A stretch of DNA of 64,000 bases, taken from Angiostrongylus vasorum (Eukaryota; Nematoda; Chromadorea; Rhabditida; Metastrongylidae). The DNA lies in assembly GCA_018806985.1 (NCBI GenBank), contig JADANN010000221.1:186001-250000 (forward strand), in the 5' to 3' direction. Every line of letters starts with the position of its first letter. Position 1 is the first letter of the stretch. Positions 50,001 through 60,500 of the stretch are shown here, one piece after another. A model generated the notes under the pieces. It was given only the letters and a program-made list of their open reading frames with translations, searched no databases and was not told the DNA's origin. The translations under genes and the position numbers were made by a program.

Positions 50001-50262
50001 ACTTCAGCAATTCCTTCACCTACGTCGGACAATTTGAATTGTACAGTTGGAAACGAAATCGCTGAAAACGAAGGTGATAACTGAAACGCTTTCATTCCCA
50101 TTCGTAAAACGTGGATGAGTGAACAAATTGCCCACACGTCAACAGTTCAAAATGACATTAATCTGAAAAGTAACGTTAATCACCTCCAGAAAAGTGAATG
50201 CCATGAGCGTTAGACAAACTTAAACATGTTCTTGAAAGTCGGAGAAATCGGGCAACGAACAT
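40416..50262 (-). CDS. dbt: Branched-chain 2-oxoacid dehydrogenase E2 (DBT) with two lipoyl domains
   Basis: Transacylase core subunit of the mitochondrial branched-chain 2-oxoacid dehydrogenase complex, moving acyl groups from lipoyl-lysine to CoA. Fourteen exons: 50184-50262, 49986-50061, 49794-49904, 49633-49706, 48734-48878, 48455-48669, 45871-45989, 44151-44306, 43923-44033, 42452-42625, 42282-42358, 40716-40933, 40538-40623, 40416-40467. All junction phases agree, giving about 563 residues against about 480 in human DBT. Order: transit peptide 1-27, lipoyl domain 1 (33-110, Lys73), Ser/Thr-rich linker, lipoyl domain 2 (143-220, Lys183), E3-binding domain 259-300, catalytic domain from about 326. 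The catalytic HxxxDG motif is present as HRVVDG (His533, Asp537). Exon 12 has one extra T in a T6 run that breaks the frame as read. No sign of decay otherwise. Confidence 0.93.
41345..41700 (+). repeat. S2-like composite repeat in E2 intron 11
   Basis: GGCAGCGGGTAGCATTGTGC head, S1-like GAAATTGGTACCAGGCCTGT middle, S2-like GAAGATGAAAAAATTCTCAA end. Probably a chimera. Confidence 0.45.
41868..41935. repeat. AT microsatellite in E2 intron 11
   Basis: About 66 bases of AT directly preceding the RT fragment at 41945. Confidence 0.95.
41945..42190 (+). pseudogene. RT C-terminal fragment of another RTE-like element
   Basis: Reads [31 protein letters not shown] and [16 protein letters not shown]. 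It resembles the post-RT region of the other RTE copies but belongs to a different subfamily. It starts just after an AT microsatellite, inside E2 intron 11, antisense to the gene. Confidence 0.75.
43117..43350 (-). other. Unidentified 76-codon ORF inside E2 intron 9
   Basis: Minus-strand ORF from an ATG, sense to the E2 gene, between exons 9 and 10. Residues such as [20 protein letters not shown] look protein-like, but exons 9 and 10 join directly in phase (GYDDE to VHADAL) and the E2 family has nothing here. It could be a retained exon, a nested fragment or chance. Confidence 0.25.
44151..45989 (-). CDS. dbt: E2 exons 7-8: E3-binding (peripheral subunit-binding) domain
   Basis: Exon 7 ends [15 protein letters not shown] and exon 8 starts [20 protein letters not shown], the two halves of the peripheral subunit-binding domain that docks dihydrolipoamide dehydrogenase. 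Exon 8 continues into a Pro-rich linker (SPPVPTHPG) before the catalytic core. Confidence 0.93.
44368..44522 (-). repeat. S1 3' fragment in E2 intron 8
   Basis: Tail half only, adjoining E2 exon 8, which ends about 60 bases away. Confidence 0.6.
45551..45586 (+). ncRNA. Hammerhead-like motif H8, second type
   Basis: Plus strand GGCT, CTGAAGA, stem II, GAAGCG, CTAGCC. Stem I pairs over four bases (GGCT with AGCC), but the GAAA core is mutated to GAAG. Lies antisense in an E2 intron. Confidence 0.4.
46389..46982 (-). repeat. S1 copy split by S4 insertion
   Basis: S1 body 46389-46547, then S4 46548-46942, then the S1 head 46951-46982 (GGCGCCTCCGACCACTGCGC). The octamer GTATTGCA is duplicated on both sides. 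Confidence 0.75.
46548..46942 (+). mobile_element. S4 copy inserted in S1, with target-site duplication
   Basis: Defines the S4 boundaries: the S1 sequence resumes after it and GTATTGCA flanks both sides (46540-46547, 46943-46950). Box-A-like TGGCTGGGAGG and box-B-like GGATTCGTCC lie about 50 bases apart near the start, so S4 may be a SINE. Its short AAGTAAGT tail resembles RTE-type ends. Confidence 0.75.
48008..48360 (-). repeat. S2 SINE copy in E2 intron 6
   Basis: Minus-oriented on the plus map, hence sense to the E2 gene; box B GGTTCGATCCCG in reverse complement. Ends about 95 bases from exon 6. Confidence 0.65.
48455..48878 (-). CDS. dbt: E2 lipoyl domain 2 (exons 5-6)
   Basis: Exon 5 encodes a Ser/Thr-rich linker and then [20 protein letters not shown]. 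Exon 6 encodes [15 protein letters not shown] with Lys183, [13 protein letters not shown] and the start of the next linker. It also enters and leaves in phase 1. The intron that splits domain 1 after IIKKL is absent here. Exon 5 ends at a GC donor (gcaagt, 48733-48728), at the same codon position as the GT donor of exon 2. Confidence 0.94.
49297..49500 (+). repeat. S1 fragment in E2 intron 4
   Basis: 5'-truncated, lying between the two lipoyl-domain modules, antisense to the gene. Confidence 0.7.
49633..50061 (-). CDS. dbt: E2 lipoyl domain 1 (exons 2-4)
   Basis: Exon 2 encodes [20 protein letters not shown], exon 3 holds the lipoylation turn [15 protein letters not shown] with Lys73, and exon 4 ends with [14 protein letters not shown]. 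The biotinyl/lipoyl fold landmarks and the DKA lipoylation site are intact. The module enters and leaves in phase 1. Confidence 0.95.
50184..50262 (-). CDS. dbt: E2 exon 1: mitochondrial transit peptide
   Basis: Begins [17 protein letters not shown], rich in Arg, Leu and Ser with no acidic residue in that stretch, as expected for a mitochondrial presequence. It ends in phase 1 at a GT donor, matching the phase-1 start of exon 2. The ATG is chosen because it is the last in-frame Met before the presequence and lies 31 bases behind a TTTTTCAG acceptor. Confidence 0.75.
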
Positions 50263-50301
50263 TTCTTGTAGGGAACAAACTTTAGCAATAAGCCTGAAAA
50301 A
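50263..50301 (-). other. Candidate trans-splice acceptor and 5' UTR, E2 gene
   Basis: On the minus strand a TTTTTCAG (AG at 50295-50294) precedes a 31-base leader and the exon 1 ATG. This suits spliced-leader trans-splicing in a nematode; an unseen 5' UTR exon is the alternative. Confidence 0.45.
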
Positions 50302-51734
50302 CGGCAACAATCTCATTTCTGAAAAACAAATACCTGCAATGAAAGAACTGACGGCACTCGATTGTACGTCCACAACAAGATAAGGATGAAATAAGGATTT
50401 CTTATGTTAATGAACGGGAAAAGGCTCAAGATTTTAAGATGCCACTAAAACAGGTTTCACTAGGACTCAGAACAACAAAAGAAAAGGGAAACAGAGACGA
50501 GGAGAATCAGGCTGTCGAAAAACAACGATCACCAAAACAATAACAAGTAGGTACCCCTTCTTAAATCATGTGAGTCCGATGGGACTCATAAAACTGAAGG
50601 CGACGTACCAAAATAGAGAAGCGATTGCCATATTTCTGGTTCCGTTTCCCGGAACCAAATATTCAGCGACATGTACTACGCAGTAGATGGCATCGATATG
50701 GACCGAAATCGAAATAGCAATCTTCCCTGCGAATGGATTTGCCTTACTGCGCCCAACACGCCCACCAACCACGAGGTCTTACTAGCAGTGGTTTTAGCCA
50801 CCTTCATCAGCAACCACTGCCGTAACACATTAACAACTGACACAGAACTGGTACATTCCCACGGGAAAAAGAGTCCATCGCCATACTAACCGTGAAAACA
50901 ACAACGTTGTTGACCTTCAAGTTGGAGAAGGTTCTCGAACTTCAAATCCAAACGAGTAGCCACTCCATTTCAGTTACACATCTGCCTTAATCAGAATACG
51001 ATTGAAGATGACGAGCGGTGATAGTGAAACCTTCGACGGCTCTTTCATACTGTACTCTCAACTAAAGGGAAGTGTGGTTCGCAATTGCGGAGGAAGCGTC
51101 TCAATATTCGTCAATAACCATCCTGAAGGTGGTTTATGGAATCACGCCATTGGGACCATCGCATATCTTGTTCTCTGGTTGTCAGTTATTAAAGCACCTA
51201 AGTGGTTATAAAGAACTTGGTCAGTCGTCCAGGTTATAAGCATGGGTGATGGAGTAGTGGGAGTAATCGGTAGGCTTAGGTTTCGGGAAATCTCGAATGG
51301 TTGGCTTTGTGTGTATCCACTGCCTAAAGTACTTTAGCTGCATATGTACAGTTCTATTCGGTCGTCCAAGTAAGGCCAATATTAATGTGTTTTGAATGCT
51401 CGTATTTATATGTATGTGAGTCTTCGGTCTGTCATTATGGATTCCTAAGTCTTTCTTCCTTCAGAGATTCCAGTAATCGATCGCAATTCCGAATAAGCCA
51501 CGTTTGCCAACTGTTTCCTAAGGCGAAGTCGATGACTCATTCAGAGTGAACCTGTTTCCACTGAAGGGAAGCGCTCGCTTACAGTTCAACGCAAACGACG
51601 TTTTCGAAGCAGCCATTTCAAAGTTGTTCCCACTTCATACACCTGAACTTTCCGTCTCATCAAAGTGAATATGCCCTGCTTGAGCACTAAGGCTTTGTTG
51701 CTCTTCTGTCGTTTTATTATGTCCCATTTACCTG

Positions 51735-52013
51735 TCTAAAGGGGGTCACGTGTAGAGTAGCGGTTGGAGGCGCCCTGCAATAAATGTGGAATCGATGCCA
51801 GCGCCCATGACCCACCAAGCCTTCCATCCCTTCGGGGTCGGCAAATTGGGGATAGACTTGTCTTGGAGGTTAGCAGCACTGGCTTGATACATCCGGTAGG
51901 CCATTGCGAGTTGTTATAATGGCCAGATAAGCATTCATTTACCCCAACCATGCTCAAAGAAGTCGAATGCACGGCGCATCTCTCAGGCATTGATCAACGC
52001 CGAGAGTTTTATC
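51735..52013 (+). repeat. S1 SINE copy between E2 and Deltex-like genes
   Basis: Full-length copy with GGCGCCCTGCAATAAATGTG and an AGAGTTTTATCG tail, in the shared intergenic space. Confidence 0.75.
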
Positions 52014-52224
52014 GTTTTTATCCATTATATCCATCTGCTTATATTAAATGAGGTTGCTACATGCTCCGTAATTGTGGTTAGCCTCGTTCTTTTGCGAGTC
52101 CCATTTGCTATCGACGATTTCTTCCCTTGTTACCCAATATATTGGGGTTTCAATACTTTGATGTTCATTGTTAGCAACTTCTGCAACAGTACATTAATTA
52201 GAACAGCCTCAAGGATGACATATG

Positions 52225-52325
52225 AGCAAAACGTGGAACCTCTTCTGGGGTTCGAACCCGCGATTACTTTTCCCAGCGTCTCACATACTATCCACTGCAT
52301 CAACCTTTGTTTTCCTACCCGCCAG
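52225..52325 (-). repeat. tRNA-like fragment with perfect box B
   Basis: Reverse complement has GATGCAGTGGATAG and GGGTTCGAACCCC. The T stem pairs only partly and no acceptor stem is found, so it is a tRNA-derived repeat rather than a gene. Confidence 0.4.
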
Positions 52326-52940
52326 TTTTTTACTCCAACGATGCGACCAGCAATCGTCAGCGGGTATGATCTGGGTGAACGTAATCGCTGGTTGAAGCCC
52401 ATTTGAGATTCCCAGTTTTGCTCATATCTTTGAATCCATGTGATTGTGCGTCACATGTTATCCTGCCGTGAAAATAGAATAGGCAGTTAATAAAAAGCTA
52501 AGGCACTAATTACTGTTGGGAAAGTAGGTGGGTTCCTCTTGAGTGCTCTCAGTTAGAGAGAAAGTGAGTTCACTTAATTGTTTCCTCTGTATGTTTCCAT
52601 AAACCGAAGTTTTTGTTTTCTTAGAATGTGATCATCGGAGTTTCAGTACTCTGGTCATCAAACTGACGATACTAGGTTGCTTCTACCTCGACAGTACTGT
52701 TATGAGATTGCTCATCTTGCATCAATACTCACTTGACCACCCCTCCATTTTTGAAAATGGGAAAGGCGAACTTCAGATTCCTTGAACATGTCGAGTGTTA
52801 GGTTACCCTGCAAGCCTAAGCCAACACTACACATTGTGCAAGCATGGGCTTGTCATCACAATAGTATAAAACTTAAAACCACGAAGTCGATTTCAAGTCC
52901 GAATTACCTCTTTATGGTTCATTACATTAAAACTGAACGT

Positions 52941-52955
52941 TTGCTTCCCAGGTCA
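52941..52955 (+). other. Candidate trans-splice acceptor, Deltex-like gene
   Basis: TTGCTTCCCAG ends at 52951, four bases before the chosen ATG. The upstream reading frame stays open to an ATG at 52782 but has no family similarity, which favours the acceptor as the true 5' end. Confidence 0.45.
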
Positions 52956-54493
52956 ATGCACGAATTTAATATTGGACCACTTGGTAATTGGAATGGAAGT
53001 GTCCGTGTCATCACTAAATTGGGTAACATTGCCAACGAGAATGTGGATGTGATCTGCGTATCTGTGAGCGACTCGTTGAGGCACTCTCATTCAATCTGGA
53101 ACGCCCTCACTAAAGTTGCAGGAACCAAGGAATACAAGGTACGGATTTTTTATTGCAGTAGTGAACCAGCGTGTTTAGTTCAACTTTTCGAAATCCAATA
53201 TGACAGCGACATGTTACGAGTTTGTTGCTTGCAAATTCAACGATTACAAAGTGGTTAAAAGAAAAAAAAAGGGTAAAGCTCTCGGCGTTGATCAATCCCA
53301 TTGATGTGCCATTCATTTGACTTCAATAAGCATCACTGGAGGTGGTTGAATGCGTATCTGGTCTTTACAATGACTCGCGGTGGCCTACCGATGTATCGAG
53401 CCAGTACCACTATCCTCCTAGACAAGTCTGGTACCAGTTTGCCGACCACGGAGGGATGTATTGCAGGGCGTTTCCGACCACTGCGCTACACGCCGCTCTA
53501 AAAAAGTGGTCAATCGATAAGATCCTCATTGATATCGGTTAAACTACAGTGAAGACCACCTCTGACATAGTCATTGCACTATAGTCAGTGGTTGTATGCT
53601 ATTGCTATGGATGTCTGTAGGGCACATGTAGCGCAGTGCTCGGGAGCGCCTAGTGATGCATATGGGATCAATCCCCCTCCCAAGGCTCACCAAGCTCTTT
53701 GGGGTCGGCAAATTTGTACCAGACTTGTCCGGGAGGTTAGCAGCACTGGCTCGATGCATCGGTAGGCTGCCGTGAGTCTATGTGTAAATGTTCATTCACC
53801 TCCAACGATGCTTGATGAAGTCGAATGCATGGCGCATACCTCAGGGGATTAATCAACGCCGAGAGCTTTATCCTTTATCCTTTTATGGATGTCTGTATTA
53901 AACTATTTACTAAATTCTCACAATTGCATATCAATGCCTTCAGTATTACAGGTTGCTTTCGACAAAGCGAGAGAGTCAGTGACAAGCTGGCTTACCCCTG
54001 GTGACGTTCTTGCCGTGGATGCCACAACTACAAAGGTTCGTTTCGCTTTTTTGGCCTGTTTTACCAATGTATTAGACTATATTCTACTGTTTGCCTCAAG
54101 CACTATTTGACTATTTGTCTGGAGCTATTCATTTGCTTTGCAGCTGGCAGTAAAATTCGTGTTCCTCGTTGTTCACCCGGACATTCATCACCTTGATAAG
54201 GCATATCGCTCTATATTCCATGAGGCTGTGGCTAGACAGTGTACATCTATAGCTATTCCTGGGCTTGGATGTGGTTCGTTAATTTTGATTCTCATTTTAG
54301 TATTCGGACACTAAAAAGTTCTGCAATATATCAATTTTGACCACTTTCCGAAAAGAGAACCATTAATACAATGTGAATGTTCGGGAGGTCGGATGTGACT
54401 GAGGTATAGTGAAATGGTCACAAAACTCACTATTGGGCATTTAAATTAGTACTCTACGGATACATCTTTATATATATGTATATGCATATGTGC

Positions 54494-54546
<53 letters not shown>

Positions 54547-57542
54547 TGTACATATACGTATATGTACACATCCATATGTGTGTGAACATACGTGTTTTTT
54601 TGTATTTCCAAGCATAGAATAGAGCTTTTCTCGGTCCTCTCGCCTCATCTTGTGATTTCAATAAGCAAGTTGTCTACTCCTTCCAACGGTTTACCGCCTT
54701 ATTGTGGCTGCGAGGTGTTCCTGGGTGTCGGGCTGCAATGTATAACGGAGGGGGATTCGTTCCCCCTGGTAGGGTCTCCAAAGCTGAGATGGAGTCTGGT
54801 GTATCTATCAGAAAGCCCATCTAAGAGTAAACCAATACCAGGATCCATCACCATCCTTCTATCAAAATAGTCGCATGGTGTTTCCCTCTGATCCACAAAG
54901 GCGGCGACATCTGTGGTGGTGACTACCTGGGGCAGACTTTGGCCTGCCTGACCTCGGAACTCCAGGGAACCACATTGGCTAAACCAGCAGAACTCCGAAA
55001 AAATGGAGATTATGCTGGAATCCGCACGACCAGTGAGGACAGGTCATCTAAGTAGCTAAGTAAGTTGTCGACTAGATACGAAAAGTTCAACAAAAGCTCT
55101 ACACCAGAAAATGAGTGACTCATGTCGTCCCCAGCGTGTAAGAAACAACCAATTAGATTGAACAGTACTATAGTTGTAGTTTGCATAGTTTTGATTAGTA
55201 AATCTGTATACTTATACGACCCGATTCAAATATTTGCGTGGATCCTATGCAGACCTAACATCGCAAGCATACTGAGCATTTTGCTTGGCTTATCGTAAAC
55301 GAGCATACTGTTCGTGAATTAGTCAATCTCTGAAGAATATACACGTTTGTTATGAAGCGTTGTAATAGCCGACTTCTAACTATCAAATCTTCAACCACAT
55401 TTTTTTACAATCCATTGTGCACTCTAACCTCCGAGAGTTACTTATTTGGATACTTGGACGGTCCGTCTTCACGAGCTGTGCGGATCCCAGCACATATGCC
55501 ATTCGTTCCTTTCTCTCGCCATCGTAGTTCATGGTGGTAGTCTTGTTCGAGCATGGTAGCGCGTACGAGTCTCATGCCGTTATCTGTTAAACAAATGCAG
55601 CTGCGAGTACAGCCGATTAACTTTGGGTACGAACACGTCTGTCCAATTTGTGGCCGTGCTAGGGGACGCCTGCATTCTCATTTACTGTACGGTTTTTCGT
55701 CCACCTGTCGTCCGTTCTTCTCATTGTGTGACCGACCAATCTGTGTTTCGCTGTCGATGTATATTCTTCTGAATCCGGAAAATGTGACAGATTTCGAAGA
55801 TCAGAACTTCGCATTCCGGCTAGATATTGAGAGTGCCACTTGTATTTAACTTCCGAGAGTTACCTCGTTTGCTTCGTATTATTTTCTTCGATTATTTAAT
55901 GTGTTAAAGGACGTAATATTTTCAAACATTCATAATTTTCAAGTTTTGGGTGTGTGTTGTTTTTCGAGAACATAAATCTAATGCATAATTTTTTTATTTT
56001 TTTATTTGACTCGACTTCACACATAGCGCTGTTCCCAACAAGTTGATACGTTGTTCCACTTATTGTTATTACTATTATTGTTACATAACCCTAACGATGC
56101 TGGGATACTTGCAAAACTCCGGACCGTTGATGTCTGCGGTGGGGACTGTACACGCTATTATCCTTTCCGGCGGCTAACACGTTCACCACCACACCGTGCG
56201 AGTCCTTCATTTTGCCTTCCTCTGTTGTTTAGTTTGCTGTTTGTACTTTTACTGGCCCTTCCTATTGCTGTATCGAAGTTGCTGACCACGAATTCGCAGC
56301 ACTTTTCGTCGTGGACGAATCCCTTCATCTGCAACTTTTATGGACGCCTGAACTTGTTTGAGGAGACTGCTTTGGCATTATAAGTGCAAAGCGTAAAATA
56401 GCCTTCATTAAGTGTCGTAGATGTGTTCTCTTGATATAATCCGAGGTTTAACCCCTCTCCTCACTAGATGTCTTATCTCACGATGTCGTAGACGAGAGCG
56501 CATACTGTTCTGGTAATAGGGGTTAATTGGCTGTTCGTCAAACCCATTTTTGTTAGGTTCCAAGATAGCCAACAAAATCCACCCGTCGGGTATTTTAGAA
56601 AAGTGAGTGTTTAAACACTTTGCGCTATTTCTCTAAACTTTTTCGTTTCGCGGTCCTTTTTCGTTTGCTCCAATGAACTTGCTAGTGGAAACCTCTCACT
56701 TTTGCACTTGGAAGATCCTACTGTGGGTAAACCCTCACTTTACATAGTTTCCACGCCAAGGAACAGCTTCCGGCCGCGGTGAGGGGATAAGCCATTGGGT
56801 TAGACTAAAAAACGGAGCCTAAAATTTGGACGATATATGCATGGTTTTTTATAATTTGGGAACTTTCAAATTGATTTAAGTTTCATATTTTCCGTATCCT
56901 CATTTCAATGAGTGTAAGAAATTCGTAGGATTATCATATGATTTAATCGCTTTTTGTGCATAAGCAAATATTCTGCTCAGAACATTGTTGATTACATTTT
57001 AAAACAAGTTTCTTCACCAAGATTATACATGATGCGGAATTCATGGGTGTACAGTTTTTTGCGACAACGAGAAAGAAATCTATTGACACAAGCTGGTGTT
57101 GACGTGTGATCTCGTTGACGAGCGATTGCTGATGGCACTGGTAGATATAAAACTAGCTGAGAGAAAGGCAAAACGAAGGGGCTCGCATAGTGTCGTGGTG
57201 AACACGTTAACACCCGGAAAGGGTAGTACCGCGTTCGTTTGCTACCTCCGACATCTGCGGTCCGACGTTTTGCAAATCTCTCAGCATCATTGTGGTCGTA
57301 TCTCAAGCCAATGTTTGTTCTTTTAAAGCTGCTATTCTCAATGTTTATTGAAGATATTCCCTATTACTTCTGACTTACAGGTAACATCGGAAATAGTGTT
57401 AGCTCGAGTGCCGTTACGGCATGTACGGCAATTTATGAGACGGCTACTAGCAATGCTTTCAGCTGTATACAGATGGTTGAATTTGTTGACGTCAAACAGG
57501 ATGTGGTAAACAAATTTGCTGCTCAGTTACACGCTAAGTTTG
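52956..57542 (+). CDS. Deltex-like ligase exons 1-4: macrodomain
   Basis: The fold order is recognisable: [34 protein letters not shown], a [10 protein letters not shown] strand, [20 protein letters not shown], then a C-terminal helix region ending [13 protein letters not shown]. The usual NAAN loop is replaced by VSVSDS, and the Gly-rich phosphate loop after it is missing. ADP-ribose binding may therefore be weak or lost. Confidence 0.8.
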
Positions 57543-60500
57543 GTCGGTTTGCTTTCAAATTTTTGAATGTTGATTCTGTTTGTACTGTCTGTGAACATTT
57601 CTGATTTAGTAAATAGAGACACCTTGGAATCTATGGAGGCAACTAATAGCGTGCAGAAATTCATCAAACCCCTTTCGGAGGTACCGCAACGTACTCAGCA
57701 ACGTTTATTTTAATTTAATGTAACTCAAATCCGGCGAAACGTGATAATAGCAGTGTTCTATTAAAGGACTTTTGTAATTATATCGCTTACCAGCAGATAA
57801 ACGATAAAAAGAATAAGCCTATCGGCGTTGATTATTTCCTAAGGGATGCGCTACGCATTCGACTTCATTAAGTATCGTTGGAGGTGATTGAATGCATATC
57901 TGGCCTTTACAATGACTTGCGATGGCCTACCGATGTATCGGGCCAGTGCTGCTATCCTCAAGTCTGGTACCAATTAGCCGACCTCGGAAAGATGGAGGGC
58001 TTGGTAGGCCTGGAGCGCGGGGATCGATCCCATGCGTATTGCAGGTCGCCTCCGACTACTGACTATACGCGCCCCCTACCAGCAGATACTTTGTTAAATT
58101 GGTTATTTTTTCTATATACGCAGCTTGTAGTCAGAGAACTACATTGTGTTCTGAAAAGTAATAAAAAATAATACATATTTCTTAGGTCGTGGAAGACGAT
58201 TGTTCAATTTGTTTGAGTGCTCTCGGAGGCGGTGAATCAGAGGTTTTCGAGTTGCCTTGTACTCACCAGTATCATGTACAATGCTTTAGGGAATACTTGA
58301 ATAGTCCGGGGCACAAAAAGTGGTGCCCTATCTGCCGAAAATACTTCGAGCTCCCTCTAGGCGACCAACCGAGCGAGGCGCGGATGTTTATTAACAAGAA
58401 TTTTTCTTTAAAGCTACCTGGTCATGCAGATAGTGATTTTACGTACGAGATTTTGTACATTGTTGAAAATGGAATACAAGAGGCGAGTCACATAAGACCT
58501 GGGAAACCTTTCAATGGAACTCGTAGAAGAGCATATATACCTGGGACGCCGGAAGGAACGAAGGTGAGTCATATCGTTATTGAAATGCTCTGAACGTTTA
58601 GTGTACTTTTTCGCCATTGACGAGGTTATCACACTTCCTGAAACTTCATCTTCTAAATTACTGAAAATTTTTGACTGATTCTCCTCCTTTCTCCCTATTT
58701 TTAACCGAGTGACTTAGTCGTCTGCTTCGACAGATGTATTTTACTTCCTATGTAGATTTTCGGTACACTACGAGCGTATTGTTTACACATTTCCTGGAAT
58801 ACACACCTTAGTTTATAGAAGATAAATAAAAGGATAAAGCTTATGGCGTTGATCATTTCCCAGAGAGATGCGCTATGCAATCGATTTCATTAAGCATCGC
58901 CGGAGTGACTGAATGCATATTTGGCCTTTACAATGACTCGCGGTCGCCTACAGGTGTATTGAGCCAGTGCTGCTATCCTTCCAGACAAGTTTGGTACCGA
59001 TTTCCGACCCTGGAGGAATGGAAAGCTTAGTAAGACTAGGGCGCATGGATCGATCCCATGTGTATTACGGGGCGCCTCCGACCACTATGCCACACGCACC
59101 CTTATAGAAGATAGCTTTGCGAAATTAAATGCGGAGCGAACTGCTGCAATGTATAGCTAGTCTCTTCCTTTCATTAATATTGCAGTGTAGCTAATTATTA
59201 ACCTCACCTACTAAAGGCATATTTTGAAAACAAAGGTTTATCCATTGGCAAACAATATTGCAATAAATGACTTTTAAAAGTTTCCTTCCCTTTGAACGAA
59301 ACTTTCAATCTCTTCAAGAATACAGACATCATGGAATGCACCATTTCATTGTTCAATTTGTCCAACGCCGTTGCTAAAGCAAATCAACACACTGAGGCCT
59401 TGGTTAGAAATAATCCAGTTCCTTTTTTTCAAGCAAAGTGTCTCTATTTCCTTGTTGGAAGTCTTCATTTTGTCACATTTCGTAATGCACCAGCAAGAAT
59501 GAGATGGGAATATTTGAAAATGATATGCATTTTACAGTGTTATCACTTTTTGTTTGTCCATCTATATTAGTATACTAATTACGGTAAGCATCATTCCTCT
59601 GAAAAGCTTGTTGCCTGATATCGGTCGTACCTGCAAAAGGATTTATTTTAAACTGGATCCCACAAAGAGGAGCGCGTTCGTTATCGTTCGTTCCTCACAT
59701 TTGACGGCCGATTATTCAAAAAGCCGACTCTTAGTTAGTCTCACGGTTAAAAAACATGATATTTTAATCTTGCTAAATGTCATAGTTGTGATTCAGAATG
59801 CGAGAAGATGGTCCCTCGAGCTTTGGGGGAGGGGGAGAAGAAGTTGCGACGTCTAGTCTAAGCAACCAGAAAAAAACAATAATATTGCCTGCATATGCCA
59901 CACAATGATGAAGTGTGTTGGATAAGTGAAACGACTCAAAAAAAGCCCTAGGTGAAATAGTGTGTCTGTTTGGACACCACGCATTGTTGAACGGATATAC
60001 GTGCCGCCTTCGTGGTAAAATAAGACTGCTTTATGGGGATGTTGAGAGCGATTTGTGACGTTCTTCGAGATTTCTTTCTTAGTGACGAAAACCCATTGAA
60101 AAACCTTATCACTTGATAAGATGTTATGCTATTAGTAAGTATTTTGACAAGAGATCGCTTGCGACAGTCAGTCCTATATCATGTACTGTTTGAGCGATAC
60201 TTGTGATTTACTGATCCTGTTACTGTACAACAGGTTTCAATCACAAACAACAACCATTTCGATGACTGTTTACATTTCGGAATACCAGTGGATCAGCATG
60301 TTTGGCCTGAACAATACTGTCATATATTCCTATGACCGGCTTTCTATTAGCCTCGGCATTGATTGGGCAATGCTTTATATTCTTGTTTAGCAAACACGAG
60401 GTGTTATTTTATTTCTTTATTTACGCACAAGTTAACGCTTCGGCGGATTTCGCCCTCCTCAGAGCATGGAAAGGTCAATTTGGCCGCAATTTACCCAGCC

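Larger units (their letters stand above)
50302..52940. other. Divergent intergenic region between E2 and Deltex-like genes
   Basis: Must hold both promoters. It contains one S1 and one tRNA-like fragment; no core promoter motif stands out. Confidence 0.45.

Noticed and set aside
52225..52325. Possible tRNA gene on the minus strand
   Set aside because: Box B is perfect, but the T stem pairs only partly and no acceptor stem is present; a tRNA-derived repeat is more likely.
59292..59570. 92-codon ORF in Deltex-like intron 6
   Set aside because: No splice phase fit with exons 6 and 7, which join directly, and no recognisable domain.
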